Of a stretch of DNA of 64,000 nucleotides, positions 43,463-54,500 are shown piece after piece. Below the pieces are notes generated by a model that saw nothing but the letters and a program-made list of their open reading frames with translations, made no database searches and was not told the origin of the DNA. The DNA is from Bolinopsis microptera. Its lineage: Eukaryota > Ctenophora > Tentaculata > Lobata > Bolinopsidae. A program made the translations under genes and the position numbers. Numbering within the stretch: position 1 is the stretch's first letter; each line of letters opens with the position of its first letter. Where the stretch lies: the NCBI RefSeq assembly GCF_026151205.1, contig NC_087079.1, positions 124,001 to 188,000 of the forward strand, in the 5' to 3' direction.

Positions 43463-46400
43463 TCATTTAATGAAAACGAGTTTAAACCCCGTTGCAGCGG
43501 GGTTAATAAAGTAGTTATCACGTCGGGGTGACTTTTGAAATAAATTGTACATCGGTATTGGAGTGTGAAGTTTGATTATTTTAAACATTTCAAGTAGACA
43601 GTGGTACTTATACAAATTATGCACGCAGAGTATTTTGTTTCTGCTGAGAAGGGGTTTACTTGATTCTCGTTTATAGAAGTCGGCTCCAAGTTTTTGGGAT
43701 CCAATTGGGCGGGTTCTAGCACATGTTTTGAACTTATTACTGTATGCCTCTTGATCACCAAATAGAATACGAGTGCACTTTTTTTGAATTTTAAATATTG
43801 GTTCAAGCCTATTGTTCGATATGCCTCCCCACACTGAGATCCCATATCCTAGATGAGATTCGAAGAGGGTGTGGTAGAGGTCATTATACAGCTCTTTAGG
43901 TATAAATCTTCTCATACGGCAGAGTTTACCGACTTCACACTTTAATTTAGAACTAAGATATGCAGTATGAGGTTTCCAGTTAAGGTTTTTATCTATAATA
44001 ACGCCGAGGAATTTAGTTTCATCAACACGTTTAATGACTGTGTTATTCAACGTTAAAATAAGATCATTACTATTACTACTACTACTAGTTACATCCTTCT
44101 TTCCTGGTGTAAAGTGAATGTAACAGCATTTCTTGATGTTAATGTGGAGAAGATTGCATTCCATATAATTGTAAACAGAATTCATTATAGTATTAGCTTT
44201 TTGGTAGAGATTCTGGACAGATTTGTCGACTACAAATATATTGGTGTCATCAGCGAAAAGTATAAATTTTCCTAGGTCTGATGAGTTATAGATATCGTTT
44301 ATGTAAATTATAAACAGTAGCGGTCCTAAAACACTACCTTGTGGTACTCCACAAATAACAGGGAGTTTATCAGATTCCTCACCTAAAACTGAAACGTACT
44401 GCTGTCTGTTAGATAGGTAACTTCCAATAAGCTCGTTTGCGTTACCTCTTATACCATATTTGTCAAGTTTTATGAGAAGTTTATCGTGACTGATAGTGTC
44501 AAATGCCTTTGATAAGTCGATAAAGATACCTAATACATGTTGCTTTTCCTTTATATGGGAGTTTACATAGTCAACTGAGTAATTAAGGGCGTGGTTAGTT
44601 GAGTGACTCTTCCTAAAACCAAACTGGTTCTCAAACAAAACGTTCTGCGACACAAGAAAACTGTACAAACGGGAGTAGATTACTTTCTCAAATAACTTTC
44701 CGAACACAGCTAGGGTAGATACTGGCCTATAGTTTTCGAGATATTCTGTACCGTCTTTTTTGTATATAGGGCTAATTTTACCAATTTTCAGTCGGTCTGG
44801 AAAAGTTCCATTTCTCATGTGTTCATTAAATAATACTGACAGGAGTGGGCTTATAATCTTAGACGTTCGTTTGATGACGTGAATAGGGATGTCACTAGCT
44901 TTTCCATTCTTGAGTTCGCTAATGATTTTCTCTATTTCTTCTGGTGTACAATCGCTGAGAAATATACTTGAGGTATTTGGCCTTGGTAAGTAGTCCGTAA
45001 AGCATTGAATTGGACTTAGTCTAATTTGACCGGTTGTACTGTATGATTCATTCAACTTAGGGGCAAGAGATACAAAGTAATTGTTAAATTCGTTAGCTAT
45101 AATTCTACGGTTCATTATTTTCTCATTATTAATAACAAACGGGGGTTTAATTTCTCGTTTCCCTTTGCCGCGTATCTTATTGATTAGTTGCCATGTTTTC
45201 TTACTGTCACCTTGAACTTCATTAAATTTACCCATATTGTACGAAGTTTGAGCCTTTTCACGTATAACTTTGAGTTCTTTTCTATAATATTTATAAGTTA
45301 AGTACTCACTGCGCTTTTTGTTACATACTGCGCAGTGACAGAAGCCACCTTTTGTGTCAGTATCTCCTAGATTACACTTGACTTTGCGAGCTTTGACCCA
45401 GTTTTCGTATAGTTCGTGACAGTGATTTATTGATGTTATAATTGCTGGTGTAATCCATGGATTGTTTTGCATAGTGCGTTTTGTACATTTCGGGGTTTCT
45501 AACTTGAAACATTCGTCAAAAGCAACGTTAAATGTGTCAGCAAAGGTATCAAAACAATTTATTACAGTGTTATCAAGACTATTTGATAGTTTGTCGGTGA
45601 ACTTATCTACGTTAGAGTTACAGTAGTCATAGAACTGTTCATACTTAATCTTGCAATCGTTCTGGTCAAGGTGTGTGTTGAGTGCTAAGAATATGGGGTG
45701 ATGATGTGTGATTTTGTCTTTGAATGTGCCAGATGTTATAATGTTGTCTAAATCATTGGTAATGATGTTATCGATGCATGAAGGAATACAGCCGGGTTTT
45801 TCATGGGTCATTACAGATATGAGAGGATAGAAGCCTCGACTGTAAAGAACGTGTTCATATTTAGCAACCTTGTTGCTGTCGCCGTGAAGATTGATGTTAA
45901 AGTCACCAGCTATATACGAGTGTCTGGGGACTTTGTCCAGAGTGTCGGCTAGTTCACTTAGCGCTAAGTCAAAATTGCCACTCGGAGGGCGGTATAAAAC
46001 TCCAACAAAGGTGCTTGAGTTACCATTGTTGAATCTTAAAAATAGGATTTCTAGGTTTTCACTTACATAGGAGAGGGTATTATCGATTGTTGCATTTAGT
46101 GACTGGTGGATATAAATTGCAACTCCGGTGCCCTTCTTTTTCTCTCGAAAGGTTGCTTGGTAAAAACTATTGTATTCGGTTAATTGATACAAGCTACTTA
46201 ATTCAGGTCCTACATTTGTTTCAGCAAGTGCAATTATGGAAAACTTTTTGTTATATCGGCGAAGATCTATACACATAGTATCAAAGTTACTTTTGTTACC
46301 GTCTATGTTTTGAAACATCATTGACATTTGACCTTCGGTTAAAGTTTCTAGAGTTTGATTAATTTGACTTCTGTTAAGCTGAGAACAGCAGTTTAAAATT

Positions 46401-46651
46401 TGCGAGAGCTTAGTTATCGTATCGTCTAGATCGATTTCTTCGTCGGAGATATCATATTTGAACGGGTTGTATCGTTTAACAGCAAGATTTACACATGTAT
46501 TGCAGAGAAAGTTACCGCATAAATCGGTATTGACAATATTGTAGCATTTATGATGAGTTGCATGGTTACATTCGGAACACTCGACTATGGCTTGGCCCAC
46601 ATAGATACCCTTGCAGCAGTGTTTACATACCTCTTTAGTTAGAGTAGTCAT
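43463..46651 (-). pseudogene. LINE C ORF2: PHD finger, APE endonuclease, reverse transcriptase (3' end displaced)
   Basis: 1062 codons. The N-terminus has a PHD-like zinc finger (CKHCCKG..CSECNHATHHKC..CNTC), then endonuclease blocks (MMFQNIDGNKSN, LAETNVG, AGDFNINL, THHHPIF). The reverse transcriptase has YRPVSTLAVFGKLFE, FIDLSKAFDTISHDKL, CGVPQGSVLGPLLF and FADD (799-802). The start overlaps the ORF1 stop as ATGA (46648-46651), so ORF2 is probably made by stop-and-restart on the same RNA. The frame's last eleven codons belong to the junction with LINE B; the true end of the protein is at 37906-38095. Confidence 0.92.
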
Positions 46652-48876
46652 GACGGTTGGTAGCCGTCAGGATCACCAGATACTCGTTTATCAGCAGGAA
46701 GAGAGCGTGCAGTTATGTCACGAAATGATGTGGAGTCCACCTGATTCCCCCCTCGTCCAGCTCTGCGTCTGTCTCGACCACCATTAACTCTAAGAAGAAT
46801 AGTATTTTTAATGATTGCTGCTAACTTTGCAACCCCCCTCCAATTGAGGTGTAAGTAATCAGGTTTCTGGAACTTCGTCAACCTTTTTGACAAGTGTTGG
46901 CTTAATAGCCCGTTCTCATCAGCAAAGCTTGGAAACCCTTCTACCAGTCTCACACCAAAGTTGAAAGGGAGAAGCTGGGTTTGAATCAGATAGTTAAAGA
47001 AATTGACTCTTCTATTTAAATCAATACATTTAGTTGGCAGCAGCGGACATATATAAACATTAGTTTTTTTATTGACAGCTTGAATTTCAGCAATTTTACT
47101 AGTAAATTTATTGAACACTTGTTTGATGTCAGATGGAGTTTTGACATTATCCTGCCTAATATCATTGAGTCCGCAGAGAATGACAGTGTTTTTGTAGCCG
47201 CAGGATTCGTATGGGTCAATGTGGTCTACAGTAGGTGCGAAGACTTGTTTTCCAGGAAGGAACTTTCCAAAGGATCACTTAGGATCAAGTCCAAATTTAA
47301 GTCCACCAGTGTTCGAATCTCCCATGATGCATGTAGAAGCACGGTTTAGAGCACTAACAGATCTGAGGGTCACAGAGTATCGGACACCGGAGTCGACAGA
47401 TCCTGGTTCAATTCTGTGTTCGTACAAATCCTGACTTGCCCTGGTCATAGTGTATAGTGATCGTGGTGGACAAGACTGGTTGTGATAGGGTTCTGTGGTG
47501 CCAGTCTTGCTGAAAGTGACTGTGCAATGGTGACCTAGTGAAAGTGTATGTACTGATGAGTCAGGGTGAATGAGGGGTTCGTTGTCTGAGTGTTGTGGAA
47601 GGAAGCTTAAGTGACCATCATACCGATTGATGAGAATGCTGTTGACAGGTGGAGAGTTTGGATGATCATTGTTCAGTTGTGTTATGAGTGATTGGAGTTG
47701 GTCTGGCAGTTGGTCGGATGAGGGTAATGATTTTGTGCCAGTGTAGTGATATCTTTCTCCAAAAGCCAGAACAGATCGTCCATTCTCATTCTTGAACTCA
47801 GATGTGCGAGAATCAAGCAGTTCTATGAGATCCTTCTCTGTCTCCTCATCAATAAAATCGAGAGTGTGTTTAGAGACAGGCGGGCGACTGTGTGGGGGCA
47901 GCTGGGTTACAACCTGGGTGTTGAGCTCTTGTAATCCAGGGATGGTCAGTGGATGCTCTGAGGAATGCTGCAGATTTGCTGTTGATTGCTTCAGCTCCTG
48001 CTTGCATACCTCTCTGAGCTCTTGTGACACCCGTTCAAGGAGCTTGTCAGATTGATCTGATGTTGGTGAGGTGGTCATGTCTGATGATAGGGATGTGACT
48101 TGCTGTTTGAGTTCATTTAGTTGGTTGGTGAGTGAGTGGAAAGTCTTGTCATGAGTTTGTAAGGCAGTTGTGAGGTTTTCAATTGTGGTGTTGAGTGGTG
48201 GTGTGGGTGATTTATCCAGGGTAGTGGCCAACTGGTCTGAAAGGAGCTTTATATCTGAGTCTAAGGATTTCCAGGGCTGGTCTTTCAGGAGGAGGTGCTT
48301 AAGGCGTTGGTCAAATTGGCCAAGTGTGTCAATTCTGTTACTGAATTGAACAAAGTCAATATCCTTAATGAGCTTGCAACAATTGGCTAAGGGTTCTAGT
48401 TGTGATGAAATGAGTGCTGTTTCTGCTTCCAGGTTTGTCTGCTGTAGTGATAAAGTGTTTCTGCAGACGTGACAGACGTCAACTTGGGTGGATATAGTAG
48501 TAATAGGTGATACAAAACAAAAGGGACAGGGCCATTGTGTGAGATCATTGAGCATCTTACTATTTAGTCCATTAAGGCCTACGCAGTTCGCATGCCAGTA
48601 CTGTCCACACTTGGCACAGTCTAGTTTCCACGACGATTCCAGTGACTGGTCGCAGGGACATTTCCTCTTATCTCTGTGGGAGTGCTGGATGGCTGGCATT
48701 GCAATGTGTGGTGTAAGGTCCAGCTGGGGCGCTATTGAAGAAGCATCTAACTCTGATAGGGATGATGATGTGTGCTTCTTAGCAGTTTTTGTTTTATGTT
48801 GAGCTGGTGTAGAACTGGAACTGGAACTGGCGGAGAGGGCTTTGTTTCTCCCTTGCCTCTTAGCAATACCAGACAT
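46648..48876 (-). pseudogene. LINE C ORF1: PHD + coiled coil + AlkB-like + SGNH, one TGA
   Basis: 743 codons with a single in-frame TGA at 47275-47277 (after FGLDPK); the frame continues SFGKFLPGKQVF without shift. A PHD finger (about 73-123: CPCD..CAKCGQYWHANC..CPFC) is followed by a long coiled-coil region (about 145-300) and an AlkB domain with QHSDN (His429, Asp431), YEHRI (His487) and RYSVTLR (Arg499, Arg505). The SGNH-hydrolase has MGDSNTGG (Ser521), CGLNDI as block III and DYLHLN as the D-x-x-H block. It is the longest and most complete of the three AlkB-SGNH ORF1s here. PHD plus esterase ORF1s are established for CR1-type LINEs; the AlkB domain is the addition. Confidence 0.9.
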
Positions 48877-48970
48877 AGTAGAAATCAGCTATATCTATGA
48901 TCTAAAATAAACACAAGTGTGCAGCGGTAATGCAGTAAGAGCTTTCACAGCCAACAAAACAACGAAAACA

Positions 48971-49571
48971 GATGGTCGGAAATCCCTGGGGTTGTACGGC
49001 AAACAAAATTCCATCTTTTGGAGGTTCCGTAGATGAAAGCGGAGTAGGCTAGCTGGGGTTCGTTTGCAGCTATTTCGACGAGTCCAAGAATGTCTGCTTT
49101 CCAACTTTCGGTCTCCTTTAGTATGAACTCTTTTACCCCTTCTTCTGATCCAATATATGACCCAAGATAACGGTGGCCTTTGGTAGTGATCTGAACATCT
49201 GGAAAGAGTTCCTTAGCTTTGGTTGCATGCTCTGGTTTCACTATCAACCATGTCTTGCTGGGTTTTGGGTATTACCCATACATGGGACCATGATCTTTAA
49301 GGTCCTCCCACCATTTCGTGAGTTGATCAAGTTTACCCCCTGCTGCTGAGTCGTCAGCATACCAAACTTGTTTGGGATAAGTGTTTGGTTCCCTGTCTGA
49401 TTCTGGTTCTGTTTCAGCTTCTGTCTGTTTAACCTGGACTTCTCTGAGCAGAGGCATTAGGCTCAGTGCATACCATCCGAGTGCACAGGTATCTCCCTGT
49501 GTAGTTCCTTCCTGAGATTGTAAGTGGTCATCACTGTTGGCAATAACCCATCTAAATGCAAAGTAATGCAT
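48971..49571 (-). pseudogene. LINE D, 5' part: reverse transcriptase fragment
   Basis: It reads EGTTQGDTCALGWYALSLMPL, then VWYADDSAAGG, KWWEDLKDHGPMYG, an in-frame TAA, YPKPSKTWLIVKPEH, HRYLGSYIGSEEGVK and RTTPGISD. This is a palm-thumb piece of a reverse transcriptase unlike those of LINEs A-C. It breaks off at about 48971 and continues at 36385-35248. The 5' side is cut at about 49571, where a plus-strand LINE fragment begins. Confidence 0.8.
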
Positions 49572-50063
49572 ATTGATCTTAATGATAATCCTAATTTAAA
49601 TTATTCTCTGGGTGGTTTTATTTTATGAACCTCAGAACAGGAGAAGGATTTGGGTGTTGTTACACGTGTGTCAGTGAAATGGGATGAGCAGATTAAGTCT
49701 ATATCTAAGGCTAACCAAATGATATGTCGGATAGTCAGGAATTTGATTACTAGAGATAAAACTGTGATGTTAACAATTTATAAATCTTTGATAAGAAATC
49801 ATTTTGAATACTGTGTACAGTTGTGGAATCCATCTGCTGCTCATGGTAGTTGGCTAATCATTTTTGCGTTGGAACCTGTCCGGTTTACTCGAATCAAATG
49901 GCAAATGCTTTTCAAAATAAAAAATATGGATCCGACCTACCTTCCTCAATATTTAAAAAAAACTACGAAACGGAATTTAACGGGTGATACTTGTAAAATA
50001 CTTGTTTCATTTATTAGGGACCGTCGACGAGTCCAACTCGGCGTGCGTCCTCGTAAGTTATAA
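49572..50063 (+). pseudogene. LINE E, 3' fragment of a reverse transcriptase ORF
   Basis: It reads EKDLGVVTRVSVKWDEQI, MICRIVRNLITRDK and LYKSLIRNHFEYCVQLW-type residues (as IYKSLIRNHFEYCVQLW) with a stop at 50063: the thumb and C-terminus of a Jockey-superfamily LINE, 5'-truncated on insertion. Confidence 0.8.
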
Positions 50064-51549
50064 ACCTACAAAATGGAATTTGCAACTTGAATTTTTTAAA
50101 TTATTGTATCCAGTATTCACGCGTTAAATATTCTAATGCTTCTACAGACCTACACAAATGCAAGTAAGTAGGTAAATATTTCATGCTAGGCATGTGGCAC
50201 CCATTACGGTGACCAGTTATTGAATTTTTGCTTTTTCGCCGTACTATTGCCCTTCACTTGTTTCACAAGTCAAGGCGCGGCGTGAGGCGGGCGTGTGCTA
50301 CTGCAAAAGCAAGGGCTCTGGATAAAGCAACCATTGCCCAGCTCCCCATTTAACCCTCACACACGATTTCTCGAAATAAAATTAATATAATATTTATGAA
50401 TTAAATTAAGAATGACTTAATTTTGTGTAGCTACAAGCTAATTGGCTTGGATTTAAATTTTTATAAAAATTGAAATAAAACCTAAATTAAAAATTAAACA
50501 ACAAATGATAAAAACGACAAAAATTTGTTTATGATTTTATTTATTTTCACTTGGGGACCTCTTGTCATACGTTGTATGACCCGCCGCGCACGAAGTGCGC
50601 GGCTCCCCCTGTAGCGTCGAAGACGCTACTATAGTGAAGCGACCGTGGGGGTCACCACGTGATACAAGGGACCTCAGGCTATTATGTTCATAAATAGAAA
50701 TTTGGCGGAATGACAGGCTGAGCGCGGCCCACTAAATTAATTTCTGTAGGTTTAGATGACCCGCGGGTCGAATTGATTCGTACACGTAACTCATTGACAA
50801 TGTTAATAATACCAATTAAATTGCAATATCACCCGTTCAAATAAATTTTATTTTAAACATTCAGTAGTTTCGCGCGCTTATTAATGATTAAGGCACGGCC
50901 ACGGATAACATATTTGTTAGATTATATATTCATACATGGTTTATAAATGAATGCATGAGCAAATATTCATGCACGAAAAAAAATATTGTATTGCAATGTA
51001 TAGTACTGCACTACTGCATATTAGGTTGCGCCGCGCATCAAAAATGTTTATTGCAACCCCAAATTACTATTAAGTCGGTACGAGCTGTATAAAATAAACA
51101 TCGTCAATCAATGTAATGATCTCAAGACTAGAAAATACAACTTTTCGCTTATTTTATATTTGTCTATCAAATTGGTTTTACATTAATACAGCATCACTTT
51201 AAAATTATTTTGAATTTAAAAACATATTTATATTTCATTCAATATAGTGAACTACAATTGAAAAACTGTGCATTGAGTAGCTAATTAAAGTGCATTCAGC
51301 ATTAGTGATTAGAGAATCAACAATAATCAAACGTTAATTTCTTTATGTAGCCAATTTTGGATGATGTGTCAACTTTGAACTTATACTAACTAGATCTCTG
51401 AACCAATAACTTTTGTTGTAAGGAATCGTAGATGTTAAAAGTTAAGGAATAAGTTGGTGGCCGTTATTGTAACACCAGGCACTGCATGTCTGCTTTTATA
51501 TAGGGTCAAATTTGTTACAGTCTAACTGACTCAAATTGAGAACGCAGAT
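50064..51549. other. Intergenic, AT-rich
   Basis: I see no gene. It contains a cluster of three short hairpins (50564-50629) and lies downstream of the 7TM receptor gene's 3' end. Confidence 0.45.
50564..50629. repeat. Three consecutive perfect hairpins with 3-base loops
   Basis: GTCATAC-GTT-GTATGAC (50564-50580), GCCGCGCAC-GAA-GTGCGCGGC (50583-50603) and GTAGCGTC-GAA-GACGCTAC (50611-50629). The octamer GGGACCTC lies on both sides (50554-50561 and about 50669-50676). Function unknown; it could be an element end or a structured RNA. Confidence 0.85.
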
Positions 51550-54500
51550 TTAGATTGAAGGTCGATCAGCAGCTGTTTCAGAGTGGTCGTTGGAAGGTTC
51601 ATGTAAAATGTCATTGTTCGTATTTCCTTGTTCTACCATTGTGAAAGAGCGAACAAAACTTCTGTTTGTAACGATTTTGTAGAGCCAATCCAAGATATCG
51701 TGCTGAACAAAAAGCAGGGTGGCTGTTTGGATGAAGGTTTCTATTGTTAGTGTCAACTGAACATACCTGAAATTGTATGAGAAAAGTTTTTAGTACTAAT
51801 GCTACAACAATATTTTACTGTTGTTTTTCATTGAAACTGAATTTTATAAAGATTAATGACCTTGACCATAATTAGGAATATGGTCATGGCCATAAAGTAG
51901 TATTTAGTAGTATTAAGTGAGTAACAGAAATAAAATGACTCACATTGGATAATATCGGAGTGCCATATAAAGATTTTGGCCTACGTAGTCAAAATCATTT
52001 TTCAGGACCGAGCTTACATAATGATAATAGAACAATCCAACATAGTAATCATTCTGAAAGATTTTGTCAGTTACTGTTATCAAAAATATTTTTTTGTTTG
52101 GTCTAATGTAGAATTGTATAGATGGTCAATTATTAGTATCATTCAGGATCACAATCATCACCAGTTTTAAATAGCTCCAATTTAATTTATGTAAAGCATG
52201 ATTGTCATTTGATAGGGACAACATGACTGTCAACTATTAACTGACTGTCTACAAATTAACCCACCAAATCATCTGAATTCAGCATCCATTTTACCCCTTC
52301 TTCACAGTTGTATATGAAATAAAATAACCATATTGGACCTTCACACAATAAGAATATAACTGTGTATATCAGGATAATTATCAGCTTGGTAGAATCAGTG
52401 TGCTCTCTTGTTTCTCTTTCTTTTCGCTGTAGGATGTACCTGCAGGAAATATCATGCAATGACATGTTTTTTGAGAGGCTAAGGATACTGGATTGGGATC
52501 GTGTGGATCTCTCTATACCCCTTTTGTTCCTGAGGAGTCCAGTTTAAAGAATTTTCAATGTAAATATAAAAATATCTTATTTTGAAACATATTAAATTAC
52601 TGGTAAAGTAAGACCACAAGCATCACTAGGATGATTGCACAGCTTATAAGCGGGGGCAAGCAGAAGAGGAAAACTCCAATGCCAGGAAATGTCTTGTTTT
52701 CTGTAGTGTAGCAAAATCCAGATAAATTGTCCATGTAATACGCTTCTGAGACCACATAAGTACACAGCGCCCCAGTAACACTACAAAGTGGGTAGTTTAG
52801 TTTACATAGACTAAGAATAAGGAATTCAATAACTTTCCAAAAGTAGGATTCATTCTTAGAGTGTGTTATTCATAGTAGGGCCTGTCGTGATATCATGGAT
52901 CGCTTGGGTTCCACCAGGATCTGGTAGTCCTCATAATTCTGCGGCCTCTATGTGTCGTCATCTCGCACAACTCCGAAAAACCGTTGTGAGTTTGGCATGT
53001 GAAAATTTGCAGCCTTCCAGACATCGATTGGGTTAACGAGTAGTCGTACGTCACCTCAAGATCGGGTGACAGGGGGCTGAACAGGCCAGAACCCAATTGA
53101 TTGGGTCTGAGGTCACGTGATTATGAGCCTGAGGTCACGTGACTATGACGTCACCAGAGCTCGTTCTCCGTTTCCCGCTCTTTGGACCAGGTGAGCTTGC
53201 ATGCATGTGAAAGTGGGTGTAAGTACAGCTGTACTGTAGTTACATCCAATTACCCCTAATAGAACGAAGATTTATTTTCTGACAGAAAGCTAGAAATTTA
53301 CCAAAATATCGACTTTGTTCAAAATTTATTTTGATGACCACTCCTGACCTAAAATTGCACGAGAAATCGATTAAACTTGGTTTCAGAACTCAACAATGCT
53401 TCCTATTATGCCTTAAAATCCATGTTTTATCGATACAATAAACATTTTGATCCTGTGGATTAATTAGTAACAGGTAACAAATGCACAGAAAAAACCATCG
53501 CACTTACATTGCATTCTTAACGGGTCGATTTCGAGTGACCAATAATCGTCGTGATGATATTTATACGTCATGCGTTCCTGATCATCATCAGCAATCAAGA
53601 GAAAGGAGCGGCGGTTGCTTCAAATCAATGGTTTACGTTATTTTTGTGAATTCGACCCCTGTTTAACGGTTATAATCAGACTTTGTAATTGAATGTATTG
53701 AGGATATCTTTACAAATAAGAGGACCAGTAAATAAAATTGCCACAAGTGTTTCTCTCACTCACTTTCGATAAGACACAATGAAAATTCTTACTTAACCAT
53801 AAGATTCGGAATTTTTCAACCGTTGAAGAATATCGGAATTTTATAAAATGTAAGTTCAATTTTTACAAAAAATCAACGAATCGTATAAAATTCCATCTTA
53901 CACTCAGCTCTTATGGCAATTCTACACTCAAACTAGAACATTCTAAAAGATCGATTATTACGCTAAAACCCTGCTGTAAACAGTAAAACAGCGTACCAAA
54001 TTGGCCACTGTGTATGTGCTTGTAGTGATATTATATATAATATGTGTGAAAAGATGCCGATAATACTTCCAGATTATTTCTCGAATAAATTCATAAGTTA
54101 CTTTATAAAATAAATCATTATATTATTTTAAAAAGTAGTTGTCTTTTCCATTTATATTGTACCAATCGCCGACTCACTTTTTCCAATTAGCCTCACCAGC
54201 GCAACGTGAATTTTATTAGAAATCGTTAACAACATATTTTACTAAAATAGATCTGCTGGATTTGCAAAGTGCTAGTAACAATCGGGGATCGGATTGCCGG
54301 ATTTTAAAATTCAAAAAATTCCTAGGTAGTAGGTTTACGAAAATTGAAAAAACAGACACTTTAAAAAGCTGCCCAACTGAAATTGCACAAATTGCAATAC
54401 AATACTACCGTTTTCTCAGAAAAGGCAGTAAGTCCATATTTGCCATTTCGAGATATTGCGACTTTTGCGTTTATGGTTTTTTCTCCGCTTACTTTTTGCG

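Larger units (their letters stand above)
38100..43510 (-). mobile_element. LINE B, ~5.4 kb, both ORFs intact
   Basis: It is inserted head-to-tail inside ORF2 of LINE C. The 3' end is a poly(A) run against C's NLFVYK codons; the 5' end lies near 43480-43510, just after C's RRDNYFINP codons. ORF1 and ORF2 are uninterrupted, which makes it the youngest element of the nest and possibly still able to move. I could not fix its target-site duplication. Confidence 0.85.
36386..48970 (-). mobile_element. LINE C, PHD/AlkB/SGNH type, interrupted by LINE B and inserted in LINE D
   Basis: In transcript order: 5' UTR (about 48970-48877), ORF1 (48876-46648), ORF2 (46651 to about 43500 and, after LINE B, 38095-37906), then a long 3' region ending at 36386 with a duplicated AAATTTTGTTTTACTT tail. 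The flanking LINE D coding sequence (..RTTPGISDHL / LKHLEYCVKED..) rejoins cleanly across it. The only lesions in its ORFs are one in-frame TGA (47275-47277) and the LINE B insertion. The right-hand boundary within 36.4-37.9 kb is approximate. Confidence 0.8.

Noticed and set aside
47275..47277. TGA recoding (selenocysteine or readthrough) in LINE C ORF1
   Set aside because: LINE B lacks a stop in ORF1 and no recoding signal is visible; a single nonsense mutation is simpler.
38517..48876. LINEs B and C as one giant four-ORF element
   Set aside because: LINE C's missing C-terminus is found intact on the far side of B (37906-38095) and B ends in its own poly(A), so B is an insertion.
52893..53666. 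Two small ORFs conserved in both foldback arms as real genes
   Set aside because: They are duplicated only because the arms are near-identical; no domain or start context supports coding.
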